DNA of 64,000 nt from assembly GCA_027257055.1 (NCBI GenBank), contig JAPVLO010000055.1, positions 6,595,501 to 6,659,500 of the forward strand. Direction: 5' to 3'. This document shows positions 1-11,690 of this stretch, in pieces. The first letter of the stretch is position 1. Each line of letters starts with the position of its first letter. The notes under the pieces are model-generated. The model was not told the DNA's origin, made no database searches, and saw only the letters and a list, made by a program, of their open reading frames with translations. This DNA is from Cephalopachus bancanus. Taxonomy: Eukaryota; Chordata; Mammalia; Primates; Tarsiidae. A program made the position numbers and the translations under genes.

Positions 1-770
1 AGAAAACTAGAAATCAGACCTCAAAGGACATTGGACTTAAACGAAATGTCTCAGAGTGTGCTTCATTGATTCTGTTAGCTTAATGACTTAATTCTATTCC
101 TACTGTATTGTTCCTTTTTTTCTTTTTTCCTCTTCCTTCTCTTCTCTTTTCTTCTCTCTGTAAACCATATCTTTGTATAGAGGAACAGCACACTAATAAG
201 GTGGTAAGATAGCTGGTATGTTAGCATCACTATATGTTTTATATTTTTTGTATGAGAGTTGGTTCATCTGTATCGGTGGTCTATTGTTTTATCTGTTTCA
301 GTATAGGCCTCTCTCTCTATTTGTTGGCACAGTCGTTTGTTTCCCCCCTTACTCCTCTATCTCTCCACCCCCCTCTTCAACCCACTGTCTGCTCCATTCT
401 CTCCCCTCTGCTAACCACATTTTATTTCAGGGAGTAAACCTACAGCCCCACTGCATGGACAGATTCCAAGGCAGTGGGAAGTGGGCTCCAGATTATCCAC
501 ACACTTGTCAGCAAATACCAGGACCTGAAGATAGATTTTGATTCACAGCTCCCCCCTTAAGTAAATCTCAAAACTGCAAAAAGGACCACCCCCAACCTAC
601 AGTTCAACCCCAGAATTGAACAAAGTAAGAGGGCATACATAAAGAATAGGAGACTGAACAAACAGAAGTAAAACCAATCGCTTTACCCCTGAATTACAGA
701 ATTAAAGAAGACGGTGATGTGGAAGGAAGGAAAAAGTAGGGAGGGGAAAAATCCGCACAAATGAAGAAAA
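1..770 (+). promoter_or_regulatory. 3' part of the L1-A 5' UTR
   Basis: Non-coding leader upstream of ORF1. A pyrimidine-rich stretch (about 110-430, with long CTTTT/TCTCC runs) is followed by an A-rich part that runs into the ORF1 start region. The same order is seen at 63293-64000, and a more divergent version at about 20915-21670. In L1s the Pol II promoter lies at the very 5' end, so the core promoter of this copy is outside the window. Small open frames here (for example 218-541) are chance. Confidence 0.85.
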
Positions 771-2093
771 ACCAAAAGAAGAATATAGGTCTCACACAGA
801 CCGCTGGGAGATCAGACACTGAGAAAACAGATTCTGGAACACAAACAATGAAGAGCCCCCAGAATGACTGGTTACATGCAACAAACCCAGACATCAAGAC
901 ATTAATGGAGAGAATTTAAAAAATTGAGGAGACACAAGAGGAAAATAGGAAGGAGCTGATGTCAGAAATGACAGCAGTAAAGAATACTGTGATAAGCTGG
1001 GCTCGGTGGCTCAGCCTGTAATCCCACACCTTTGGGAGGCTAAGGTGAGTGGAATGACTGAGCCCACGGGTTTGAGACCGGCCTGGGCAGCGAGACCTCA
1101 TCTCTACAATAAACCAAAAAATTAGCCGGGTGTGGTAGTGCATGCCTGTAGTTCCGGCTACTCGGAAGGCAGAGGCGGAAGGATCGCCGGAGCCCAGCAG
1201 GTCGAGGCTGCGGTGGCCGGAAGCGGCCACTGCACTCCAGTCTGGGCGACAAAGTGAGACTCCAACTCAAAAAAAAAGAAAAAAGAATACTGTGATGGAA
1301 ATGAACAACAGACTAATAAGCATGGAAAGCAGAATCAGCCAAGCAGAAGAAAGAATCTCAGAGCTCGAAGACCAAAACACAGAATTAACCCAAACTGTAA
1401 AGAGCATAGAAAAGAAGTTCAAAAAGACAGAACAAAACCTGCAAGAGATGAATGATCACTTCAAGAGACCAAACCTAAGATTAATGGGCTTCCTCAGGCA
1501 GAGAGGGAAACAGAAGTCACACTGGAACAAACATTTCATGAAATCATTCAAGAAAACTTCCCTCAGCTCATCAAGGATGAAAAAATTCAAACACAAGAGA
1601 TTCAGAGAACCCCTGCAAGACAAAAAATGAGAAGACCAACTCCCAGACACATAATAATTCACCTAAACAAAGTAGCTAAAAAGAAAAAATTCTAAAGGTA
1701 GAAAGAGAAAAAAGCCAGACTACCTACCAGGGAAAATCAATTAGAATAGCAGCAGATTTATCCACAGAAACCCTTCAGGCTAGGAGAGCCTGGAGCCCTA
1801 TCTTCAAAGTTCTAAAAGATAAACAATTTCAACCAAGAATAACCTACCCAGCCAAACTAAACTTCATTAGTGAGGGAGAATTGAAATCTTTTCCAGATAT
1901 CCAATCCCTAAGAACCTACGCTGCCACCAGACCACCTCTACAAGAAACACTTAAGAAAGTACTAAACACAGAAGAAAAAAGAAAAAAGAACAACAACATT
2001 CTTCACAAGAGTACAGGCAAAAGATTAAAAACACACATGAACCAACTCCAAAACCCAAAGAAAGACAACAAACAAACAGGAACAACTCTGTAA
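771..2093 (+). pseudogene. L1-A ORF1 (ORF1p RNA-binding chaperone), Alu-disrupted
   Basis: ORF1p is the trimeric RNA-binding protein that coats L1 RNA in the cytoplasmic RNP. The start is inferred from the related copy, where an ATG lies at 21671; here the equivalent codon at 771 reads ACC, so the initiator is lost. The reading contains a heptad-rich coiled coil (about 1300-1450: MESRISQAEERISELED), an RRM/C-terminal region (RPNLRLMGF at about 1470; the TLQARRAW-type CTD motif at about 1770) and a stop TAA at 2091-2093. An Alu with a 15-bp target duplication splits it at 994-1281, and frameshifts occur near 1630-1880. It is non-functional. The ORF2 initiator lies only 7 bp past the stop. Confidence 0.85.
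994..1281 (+). mobile_element. Alu (young lineage type) inside L1-A ORF1
   Basis: Dimeric 7SL-derived SINE with a left arm, a middle A-rich link (about 1107-1120), a right arm and a 3' A tail. It is flanked by perfect 15-bp direct repeats (AAAGAATACTGTGAT) at 979-993 and 1282-1296, which are target duplications from L1-mediated insertion. It carries the short GGGCAGCGAGACC form found in the younger Alus of this window. Confidence 0.97.
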
Positions 2094-2100
2094 GAACCTT

Positions 2101-5100
2101 GTGACAGGGATCAACTCTTGCATTTCAATTATTAGCCTAAATGTGAATGGACTAAATGCACCACTGAAAAGACATAGAATGGCAAAATGGATAAAATATC
2201 ATCAGGCAACAATCTATTGCCTTCAAGAGACTCACCTCAAAAGAAAGGACATCCACAGACTCAAAGTAAGAGGATGGGAAACAAACTTTCAGGCGAACGG
2301 AATACAAAAGAAAGGAGGAGTAGCAATCTTAATTTCAGACAAAATACCCTTCAAGCTACTAAAAATCAAAAAAGATACAGAAGGCCACTACATAATGATA
2401 AAAGGATCAATCCATCATCAAGAAATATCTAACCTAAACATATATGCACCCAACATAGGTGCGCCAACTTTCATAAAGCAACTTCTAGGAAAACTAAAGA
2501 AAGATATTGACTCTAACACCATCATAACTGGGGACTTTAATACCCCACTCACGACCCTAGACAGATCATCAGGACAAAAAATCAGCAAGGAGATCCTCAA
2601 TGTGACTTTGGACCAAATGGACTTAATTGATACCTACAGAACACTCCATCCAAAGACCACAGAATACACATTCTACTCATCACCACATGGAACATATTCT
2701 AAGATCAACCACATACCCAGCCATAAATCAAGCATAAGCAAATTTATAAGGACCAAAATTCTACCATGCACCTTCTCGGACCACAGTGGAATAAACATTG
2801 ACAACAACAAAGTCCCCCCAAAATCCACAAAGACATGGACACTAAACAGCATGATGCTAAACAACTCCTGGATCAATGATGAAATCAAAACAGAGATCAA
2901 AAGATACCTGGAAATAAATGAAAATGAAGAAACATCTTACCAAAATCTCTGGGATGCCCTGAAAGCTGTAGTTAGAGGGGAATTTATATCCCTACAAACA
3001 CACATGAAGAAAATGGAAGGAACAGAAATTCATAACCTAACAAGCCACCTAAAGAAGCTGGAAAAACAAGACCACAAAACCCTAATTTCAGCAGAAGAAT
3101 CCAGATCACCAAAATAAAAGCCCAAATCCAGGACATAGAAGACAAAAAGATAATACAAAAAAATCAATTAAACAAAAAGCTGGTTCTTCGAAAGGATAAA
3201 CAAGATCGATGGTCCCCAGGCTAGACTGACCAAGAAAAAACAAGAAAAAAACCAAATAAGCACAATCAGAAACACAAAAGATGAAGTCACATCCGACCCT
3301 GAAGAAATACAAAAGATCATTAGAGACTACTGTGTACACTTGTATGGAAACAAACTTGAAAATCTTAAGGAAATGGAGGACTTTCTGACATCACACAATC
3401 TACCTAGGTTGGAACAAGAAGTAATTGAGACCCTAAATAGACCAATAACAATCAAGGAAATTGACTATGTAATAAGAAAACTTCCTACAAAAAAAAAACC
3501 CTGGTCCAGTTGACTTTCCAGCAGAATTCTACAAGACATTTAAGGAGGAGCTGATACCAATGCTACTGAAGATATTCCAGGCGATTGAAAAAGATGGAAC
3601 TCTCCCCAAATCATTATACGAAGCCAACATCACATTGATACCCAAGCCAGGTAAAAATCCAACAAAGAAAGAAAACTACAGGACAATATCTTTGATGAAC
3701 ATAGATGCTAAAATTCTCAACAAGATCCTAGCAAACCGAATTCAACAATACTTCTCAAAAATCATCCATCATGACCAAGTAGGCTTCTTCCCTGGGATGC
3801 AAGGCTGGTTCAACATTAATAAAACCATAAATGTAATTAAATACATCAACAGATGTCAAAACAAAAACCACATGATCATATCATTAGATGCAGAAAAAGC
3901 TTTTGATAAAATCCAGCACCCCTTGATAAAAACCCTTGAACATCTAGGCATACAGGGAACATACATCAAAATAGTAAAAGCCATCTACGAGAAACCCACA
4001 GCTAGCATACTCCTAAATGGACAAAAATTGGAACCAATTCCCCTGAAAACTGGAACCAGACAAGGACGCCCACTTTCACCCCTCCTGTTCAACATAGTAT
4101 TTGAAGCCCTGGCTAGAGCAATCAGAGAAGAGGAGGCAATCAGGGGTATCCAAATAGGAAAAGAGGAAGTCAAGCTATCTCTCTTTGCAGATGATATGAT
4201 TGTGTACCTTGAGAACCCAAGAGAATCTGTCAAAAGCCTCCTTACATTGATAAAGAACTTTGGCAAAGTCTCAGGATACAAAATAAATGTAAAAAAGACA
4301 ATCGCATTTCTCTACACCAATAATAAACAAACAGAAACCCAGATAAAAAGCACAATTCTATTCACAATAGCCACACACAAAAAAATGAAATACCTTGGCA
4401 TCTTCCTAACCAGAGACATGAAAGACCTTTACAATAAAAATTACAAAACACTGCTCAAAGAGATTAAAGATGACACAAACAAGTGGAAAAATATCCCATG
4501 CTCATGGATTGGAAGAATCAACTTTGTGAAGATGTCCATCTTACCTAAGGCAATCTACAAATTCAATGCAATACCCATCAAATTACCAGCAACATTCTTC
4601 TCAGACCTGGAAAAAACCACACAGGAATTCATACGGAAACACAAACATCCAAGAATAGACAGAAAAATCCTCAGCAAAAAAAAAAAGCAGGTGGTACCAC
4701 ATTACCAGACTTCAAACTTTACTATAAAGCTACAATCATCAAAACAGGTTGGTATTGGTACAGGAACAGGCATATAGATCAATGGAATAGAGTTGAGATT
4801 CCAGAAGCAAAACCTCAATTTCTCAACCAACTCATCTTCGACAAAGCCCCCACCACCTACCACTGGGGAGAGGAGAACTATTCAGTAAATGGTGCTGGGA
4901 AAACTGGCTGACCACATGCAGAAGATTGAAACAGGATCCCTATCTATCCCCATGCATAAAGGTTATCTCCAAATGGATCAGAGACCTAAATGTAAAACCT
5001 CAAACCATAAGAACCTTAGAATAGGAAGGAAATACCCTCATGAAAATCGAAACTGGCATCCAATTCCTGAACAAAACCCGAAACCCCCAGGTCATAAAAG

Positions 5101-5899
5101 AGAAGATAGACAAGTGGGACCTTATTAAACTGACAAGCTTCTGCAAAGCCAAAGAAACCATCAAGAGAGCAGGGAGACAGCCTACAGACTGGGAAAAAGT
5201 ATTTGCCAACTCCAGGTCTGACAAAGGCTTAACATCCTGGATCTACAAGGAACTCAATCGTGCTGAAAAGAAAAAACAAACAACCCCATTATAAAATGGG
5301 CAAAAGATATGAACAGACACTTCCCAAAGGAAGACATTTGAGCAGCCAACAAACACATGAAGAAATGATCAACCTCACTAATCATTAGGGAGATGCAAAT
5401 CAAAACCACACTGAGATACCACCTAACTCCAGTCAGAATGGCAATTATCAACAACTTAAAAAATAACAGCTGCTGGAGAGGGTGTGGTGAAAAGGGAACA
5501 CTTCTACACTGTTGGTGGGAGTGTAAACTAGTGTAACCTCTGTGGAAAGCAGTGTGGCGATTCCTAAAAGCTCTAAAAATCGACCTTCCATATGGCCCCG
5601 CAATCCCCTACTGGGAATATACCTTGAAGAACTCAAATCACTCTATAAAAAAGATACCTGCACACGTATGTTTAGCACAGCATTGTTCACAATAGCAAGT
5701 ACCTGGAAACAACCATGTTGCCCATCAAAAGAGGACTGGATTAAAAAAATGTGGTACATATACACGACGGAATACCACGCAGCCATAAAAAAACAAAATC
5801 ATGAATTTTGCAGCAGCCTGGATGGAACTAAAGTCTATAATATTGAGTGACCTCTCACAGAAACAAAGATCCGAGTATCACACGTTCTCACTCATATAA
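2101..5899 (+). pseudogene. L1-A ORF2 (endonuclease / reverse transcriptase), broken
   Basis: ORF2p nicks target DNA and reverse-transcribes L1 RNA. The initiator is GTG at 2101; ATG is present at the same place in L1-D, so the start is mutated. The first 338 codons (2101-3117) are open and hold the AP-like endonuclease: SLNVNGLN, the QETH glutamate, GDFN and SDH are all visible. The Asp expected in the KIDHI motif is Asn (AAC at 2707-2709). The frame breaks at the stop 3115-3117. The RT domain is open at 3560-4777 with the catalytic FADDM at 4184-4198. Further frameshifts follow. The C-terminal Cys-rich/Trp part reads at 5542-5850, and the stop is TAA at 5897-5899. Dead copy. Confidence 0.93.
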
Positions 5900-6131
5900 T
5901 GGACCTTGAACATCCAATGTAATACTATAAGAAAATGACTGACCATACTGGGAAACTATGGGGGGGATGGGATGGGATTAACAGTCACAAATATCTGTCT
6001 GGGGATGGGGAAACACCTCTTTTCAACAGGGTGCCTGAATGAAACGTAATTGTACACCTAACCCTTAACTGTACCTCACAAAATCATAATAAAAAATGCT
6101 GATTAAAAATAAATAAATAAATAAATAAATA
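5900..6131 (+). other. L1-A 3' UTR and poly(A)-like tail
   Basis: Short 3' UTR with a G-rich patch (GGGGGGATGGGATGGG near 5960) typical of L1 3' UTRs, then the conserved end CCTAACCC...TGTACC...AAAATC and an AAAT-repeat tail at about 6107-6131. The same 3' end recurs in L1-D, at 38340-38460, at 31521-31680 (reverse) and elsewhere in the window. Confidence 0.88.
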
Positions 6132-6329
6132 AAGTTGACCACAGAAATTTCAGGAACCTCAGAGAGGAGACGAGAGTAAGGTTAGGCAGCCTGCAGAGCC
6201 AACTTTGACATGCAGCCAGAAGAGGATATTTAATGTGAGGAAGAGGTAGTAAGTGAGATAACCCCTGAGGTTCCAACTTCTGCCACAAACCTTCCTGATC
6301 TCTAATCAGATACAGAAGCCACCCAGATT

Positions 6330-7150
6330 CTGGACAGAGGCACTGTTCAAGCCGACATGAAACCATTGGTGGTTGTTCCCTGGGTAGTCTGGGGCTGGCA
6401 ACCACTTATCCACCAAAGAGAGAGGCCAGGAGCTGTCATACACCCCCAAACACATATACCACAGCCATGGAAGGAAGGAACTGGCAGACAGTGCACCACA
6501 CCACATGGCCTGGCTCTGCTGTTCCTTACCAAATGGGACTTGCTAGCTTCAGGAGACAGGTCTCCATCACACCTACCCACTGCTGCTGGAATACTGCAGT
6601 CACAACTTCACTCAGTGAGGTTTCCAGCTTCCAGAGGCAACCAACAGGCCACCTGCATCCTCTTCCCTGTTGTCTCTGCACCTGGAACACATAAACCACA
6701 GGAAACAGTGATGCAAGGCACTTCCAAAGCTCTAAACCAGGCAGCGCTTTTCTGCTTCTGTAGCAGGTGCTTGACGTGATGCAGCCATCCCACCCCGATC
6801 TGAACACTATGACTGCAGCTCAGTGCTCCTCTGAGGCCCCAATTCCTAGAGGTTGTTGCTGGGCTCTTCCCAGTCACTGCCACCACTACCTTGGCCCCTG
6901 CTGCCTTCAGGTCAGAAAGGGAATAAAGAAACAAGCACTTCCATGTGCCCCCAGGACAGAGGCTAGGCAGGGCTTCTCTAATTCTGTAACAGGTTCTCCC
7001 ATACCACACAGTTACCCCATTTCTGCCTGAACACTATACCTGTGGCTCAGTGTTCTTTTGAAGACCTGACTCTCAGATGTCACTCTTTGGCCCTTCCTAG
7101 TTACTGCCTCTCAGCCAGTTGTGGTTCAGAGAGAGAATAACAGAAGTAGC
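6330..7150 (+). promoter_or_regulatory. L1-B 5' UTR with imperfect ~215-bp tandem units
   Basis: Two adjacent, diverged units are visible, about 6719-6937 and 6938-7148. Shared landmarks in the same order are CACTTCCA, CTGTA(G/A)CAGGT, TGAACACTAT, GGCTCAGTG or GCTCAGTG, AGTTACTGCC or AGTCACTGCC, and GAATAA. An earlier, weaker third unit may lie at about 6500-6718. This resembles the repeated 5' UTR modules of some mammalian L1s. Its role as a promoter is inference. Open frames on both strands here are fortuitous. Confidence 0.5.
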
Positions 7151-7251
7151 ACAATAAGTGAAGTCAGCATACACCATAATCATACCCATAGGAAAAAAAA
7201 GGAAATTCTCACAAAAAACCCACCTCAATGATAGCAAATGAAAAATTAAAA

Positions 7252-7345
7252 GAAATAGGGAAAAAGAAAGAAAGAAGGAGGAAGAGGAGGAGGAAGAGGT
7301 GAAAAAATAAAAGGAGGAAGAGGAAGAGCAGGAGAGGAGACGACA
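7252..7345 (+). repeat. Purine-rich GAA/GGA low-complexity tract
   Basis: Almost pure A/G sequence made of GAAA, GGAGGA and GAGGAA units just before the L1-B ORF1 start. It may be part of the L1 leader or a later expansion. It has no coding value. Confidence 0.8.
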
Positions 7346-7355
7346 GCTTCACAAG

Positions 7356-8725
7356 ATGAGAAAGAACCAGCACAAGAACTCTTGCAATACCAAAAACCAG
7401 AGAGTTTAACACCTCCAAAGAATGATACTAGCTCCTAGGTGGGTCTCAAACAGAATAAAGTGTCCAAGATGACAGTTACAGAATTCAAGATATGATTTGC
7501 AAAGAAACTCAAAAAGGCCCAAGAAAAAGCAAAAAGTATAAATTCAAAATTTGTGAAAATTATCCAAGAATTGGAAGGGGACACAGCCATATTAAGAAAG
7601 AGCCAACTGAACTTATAGAATTGAATAATTCACTTCAGAAATTTCAAAATACAGTTGCAAGTCTTAAAAATAGAATAGATCAAGCACAAGAAAGAATTTC
7701 AGAGTATGAAGACCAATTTTTTGAATCAACCAAATTAAACAAAAAGAAAAAGAAAAAATATTTTTAAAAAATGCACAAAGAAAGAAGACTGGATTTTTAA
7801 AATGTGGTACATATTAATGATGGGATATTATGCAGCCATAAATAAGGACAAAATTATGAACTTCACAGCAACTTGGATGGACTTAGAGTTTATAATGCTG
7901 AGTGATCTATCACAGAAACAAAGAACGCGTGTCACATGTTCTCACTTATAAGTGGACCTTGAACAACTATCATAACACTATAAGAAAAGGGTTAGAAGTA
8001 GTGGGAAATTGCTAGAGGTGGAAAGAGGTGGGATTGGCAGTAGTGGTAATCTTCTGGGGGAGGAGGGGATGGGTTTGGCAGTAGTGGGAAACTGCTGAGG
8101 GGGGCACACCTCATCCACAAGGGTATCTGCATAATGAACATTTGTATATGTAATCCTGAGTTGAACTCCACGTCTTTAAAATAAATTTTTTTAAATGCAA
8201 AAAGGAAATATGTGATTTTATAAAGAGATCAAACCTTTGATTGCTTGGAATTCCTGAGAGAAGACAATGAAAGCAGTATTTAAGGACATAATCTAAGGAA
8301 GCATCCTCAATTTTGCAAGAAAGCTGGACATGTAGATGTAAGAAATTCAGAGAACTTCTGCAAGATATTTTGCAAGATGACCATTCCTAAGGCACATTGT
8401 CATCAGACTATCTATTCAAGGTATACACAAAAGAAAAAAATCTTAAAAACAACTATAGAGAAGGACCACTTACAGAGGCAGACCCCCCTCAAGATAACAG
8501 TGGACCACAGCAGAAACTTCACAAGCCAGAAAAGATGGGGGATCAATTTTTAGCATCTGAAAGGAAATGAAATGCCAGCCAAGAATTACTTATACTGTCA
8601 AACTAAAATTAATAAATGAAAGAGAAAGTTTTTATCACACAAGTAATCACTAAGGGAATTGGTCACTGCCAGACTGGCCTTACAAGAAATGCTTAGGTAT
8701 GTCCTAAACATAGAAACAAAAGAAT
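7356..8725 (+). pseudogene. L1-B ORF1, split by a truncated L1
   Basis: The ATG at 7356 starts a reading resembling ORF1p of older primate L1s. The coiled-coil part is readable at 7492-7767 (LKNRIDQAQERISEYED). The reading is cut at about 7771 by a 5'-truncated L1. ORF1 homology resumes at about 8206 (equivalent of the WDYVKRPN-type segment) and continues through the RNA-binding and C-terminal parts with many frameshifts. Non-functional. Confidence 0.75.
7772..8205 (+). mobile_element. 5'-truncated L1 3' end inserted in L1-B ORF1
   Basis: The last ~430 bp of an L1: the ORF2 C-terminal codons (ATGTGGTACAT... through the TTCTCACTTATAA stop region near 7950), a 3' UTR with GGGAGGAGGGG and a short A tail. 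ORF1 of L1-B is contiguous on both sides, so this is an insertion and not a deletion junction. A-rich AAAAAG-type sequence on both sides may be a worn target duplication. Confidence 0.8.
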
Positions 8726-8829
8726 GATACCTCCTCACATGAAATCATACATAAACACAGAGTCCATAGACCATATAAATCAACCACAAAACTGAAACTG
8801 AAAAGCAACTAGCTAACACTATAATTGGA

Positions 8830-9714
8830 ACAAAACCCCACATATCCCACATATTAATAGCAACATTAAATGTCAATTACCTAAATACCCCACTTAAAAC
8901 ACATAAAAAGGCAAATTGGATTTTTTAGAAATACCCATCTTTCTGCTGTTTTCAGGAGATTGATTTCATTTCTAACAACACCCATAAATATCTACTATGC
9001 AAAGGGAAAACCAAAAAGAGCAAGGGTCTCTACTCTTGTATTGTATAAAACACTCTTTACAATCAACAATAATACAGAAAAATAGCATAAAGGACAGTAT
9101 ATAATAATAAAAGGTTCAATCCAACAAGAACTGTTAACTGTCCTAAATATACACACATTCAACATTGGAGAGCACTCTTATTTATACAACAACTACTAGA
9201 CCTAAGAAAAGACTTAGACAGTCACATGCAGGACTTCAACACCTTGCTAACAGCTTTAGACAGATTACCAAGGCAGAAAACCAAAAAAGACATTTTGGAC
9301 ATTAATTTGATACATGACCAGTTGGATCTACTAGACATCTACAGAACACTCCACCCAACAACCACAGATTATCTATACTTGGAATATCTGCACATGGAAT
9401 ATATTTTAAGATTTGCCACATGACCCATCATAAAGCAAGATTTTAAAAATTCCAAAAATTTTAAATCATACTGAGCATCTTCCCTGACTACAGTGAAATA
9501 AAAATATAATTCAATACCAAGAGGAACTCTCAAGACTGTACAAATACATTGAACTTGCTCTGAATGACTTGTAGATAAACAATAAAATAAAAAATGTGTA
9601 TGTTGTAAATTAAAATAGAGACACAACATTTACAAATTTCTGGGATGCACAAAAAAGCAATGTCTAGAGGAAAATTTAGAGTACTAATTGCCCACATCAA
9701 GAATAGAGATAAAA
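8830..9714 (+). pseudogene. L1-B ORF2, endonuclease segment (first part)
   Basis: Decayed endonuclease reading. A LNVNYLNTPL-type start motif lies at about 8868-8905, and a DFNTLLTALDR motif is readable in 9226-9423 with LLDIYRTLHPTTTDY. Stops and frameshifts are frequent. The reading is interrupted by L1-C at 9715 and continues at 17051. Confidence 0.75.
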
Positions 9715-10754
9715 GCCAAAATGGCCATCTGGGAGTAGCTGACCTGTACCTTTCTCTCAGAGCAGAACAAGGAAGACAATCTCAACCACCAGCAATCCCA
9801 AGCAGTTTAAGTAAAATTGGATGTTGGATGCACCCTACACCTCACTGATGACTCTTGGAATACATAGGGATCAAGGAAAAGTGAGTGGGCAATGGCTTTG
9901 GAGCTGGGAGACACCATAGCTGCCAGGCTTGCATAGTATCTACAGTATTGCCTTGTAAATGAGATAAGGTAAGTGCTCCTGACATGGTCTGTGACAGTCC
10001 TCCTCCCCCAGCTGCATGCAGATCTGCATGGGTATTTAGTCCCTCATAGAAGGAGGACTGGTTAAGGCACAACAATGTGTTTATGGAGTCCATGGAGCCC
10101 ACGTGGAGCTGGGAACTCACCTGAACTTGGAACACCTGCCACCTACATTCTGAAAGTCTGTTACCTTCCAGCAGTACTTGATGGCCAGCTCCCTGACAAA
10201 GAAAGTTTCCCTGCTGACTGCACTCACTTGGTACCTGCCACCAGCATCAGTTGGCCAGACCTGAGACCCAGAAGGATTGCCTACCAGCCTCTTTCATTCC
10301 AATGGCAGGTTCTGCCATGCCATGGACTATGCTATTTTTAGGTTCTAAGCACAACTTTTACTTGGGTAGAGAGAATTGTGAAAGGCACAGGCAGCCCAGT
10401 TTCCCAGTAGAAGAGCTTCTAAGCTGCAGACAGATGGTGCCACCAATCGGTAGTTCTGTCAAAGTGGCCAGGGGCCCCATTGCTCCTACTGATCCCCACA
10501 AAGTGCTTGCAATCAGGAGTCAGTAAGCAGTCTGGTCAGTCTGGCCACAGGGAGACTTTGGAGCATATAGTCACTTTGAGTTCTAAGCGCTGTCCAGCAA
10601 AAGTGGTGGAGCTAGAATAGCACCTCCTCTCTCTCCCTCAGTGTGAATTATTTTGAACAGCAAAAAAGGCCCTAAGGCAGCTAGACCATATCCAGCTACA
10701 AAGCAACAAAACTGAAAAATAATAATAAAAAGAGAAGAGTTAGTCTTCACAGAT
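9715..10754 (+). promoter_or_regulatory. L1-C 5' UTR with YY1-like site at its first bases
   Basis: The element starts with AAAATGGCCAT (9718-9728), matching the YY1 core (AANATGGC) that sits at the 5' end of primate L1s and sets the transcription start. The rest is a moderately GC-rich leader without coding potential. The open frames at 9842-10526 on both strands are chance. Confidence 0.7.
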
Positions 10755-11690
10755 GAGAAAGAAATCAGAAAAAAAAACCCACTGGTAATCCCTAAAGAGG
10801 TACCACCTAGTCCCCATAAAATGAAATCCACCCAGAACAATATGTCCTTGATGACAGAACTAGATTTCAGAAAATGAATAGCAAAAACAATTAAGGAAAA
10901 CCTCAAGAAGTTGGAAGCAAAGGTGACTCAAGCAACAAGAGCAATTCAGGAAGTAAAAGTTGAACTGACCAATATAAGAAAAGTCAAATCTGAAACCCTG
11001 GAAATAAAGAATTTCTTTCTGGAATTTCAAAGCACAATGACAGGCTTTGGGATCAAAATTGACCAGGCAAAAGAAAGAATTTTAGAGCTTGAAAGTCAAA
11101 ATATTGAACAAATCCAGTCTGACAAAAACAAGAAGAAAGGTTTAACGAGCAAATCCTTCCGAGAGGCATGGGATTATGTAAAGAGACCAAATATATAATC
11201 AATAGACATCCTCAAAATAGAAGAGGAAACTGAGAACACTCTGGAACAAGCCTTTCACAAAGTTCATCCAAGAAGATTTATCATATCTTCATAGATAGGT
11301 GACCATCCAACCACAAGCTGTTCAGAGAACCCCTGAAAGGTATTATATAAAAGACCACCCCCAAAATGTTTAGTATTCCATCTACACAATGTAAGCATGA
11401 AATACAAAATCCTAACATCAACTAGAGAGAAGAGACAGCCAATCTACTGGGGAAGACCCATCAGAATTGCAGCAAGCTTCTCCGAAGTAAATCTACAAGC
11501 CAGAAAGGATTGGAGTCTTTAATGTACTAAAAGATAAGCAATACCAGTCAAAAATTTTCCACCACACCAAGATAAGCTTCATCCGTGATAGAGAATTAAA
11601 ATCCTCCCAGACATCCAATACCTAAGAGAATATGCCACCTTCAAGAGATGCTTAAAAAATGTTTGAGCACACAAATGGAAAAATAATAAC
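10755..11690 (+). pseudogene. L1-C ORF1, decayed
   Basis: The ATG at about 10759 starts the reading. Residues of the coiled coil (readable in 10911-11198: KIDQAKERILELESQN) run into the AWDYVKRPN motif that opens the RNA-recognition domain. The C-terminal domain is recognisable at about 11460-11660. Multiple frameshifts are present. Typical ORF1p architecture, dead. Confidence 0.82.

Larger units (their letters stand above)
1..6131 (+). mobile_element. L1-A: nearly full-length young-type L1 retrotransposon, 5' end outside window
   Basis: Sense LINE-1 in the order 5' UTR remainder, ORF1, ORF2, 3' UTR and A-rich tail. Base 1 matches base 63293 in the L1 at the window end, whose start is near 62709, so about 590 bp of this copy lie upstream of the window. 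ORF1 is split by an Alu and ORF2 is broken by several frameshifts, so the copy is dead. The tail ends in repeated AAAT units at about 6107-6131. A target duplication cannot be tested because the 5' flank is missing. The family is certain; the tarsier-lineage assignment is inferred. Confidence 0.95.
6132..9714 (+). mobile_element. L1-B, 5' part (old L1 that hosts two later L1s)
   Basis: Old sense L1: a 5' UTR-like region (about 6132-7355), a decayed ORF1 (7356-8725) interrupted by a truncated L1 at 7772-8205, and the endonuclease part of ORF2 (from about 8830). At 9714 a complete L1 (L1-C) begins. L1-B ORF2 resumes after it at about 17051. The order of events is therefore L1-B first, L1-C and the truncated copy later. 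The exact 5' end is not clear because it abuts the tail of L1-A. Confidence 0.82.

Noticed and set aside
2101..3117. 338-codon frame with a full endonuclease domain as a working gene
   Set aside because: Its first codon is GTG in place of the family ATG, a catalytic Asp is Asn, and the rest of ORF2 is frameshifted. It is an L1 remnant.
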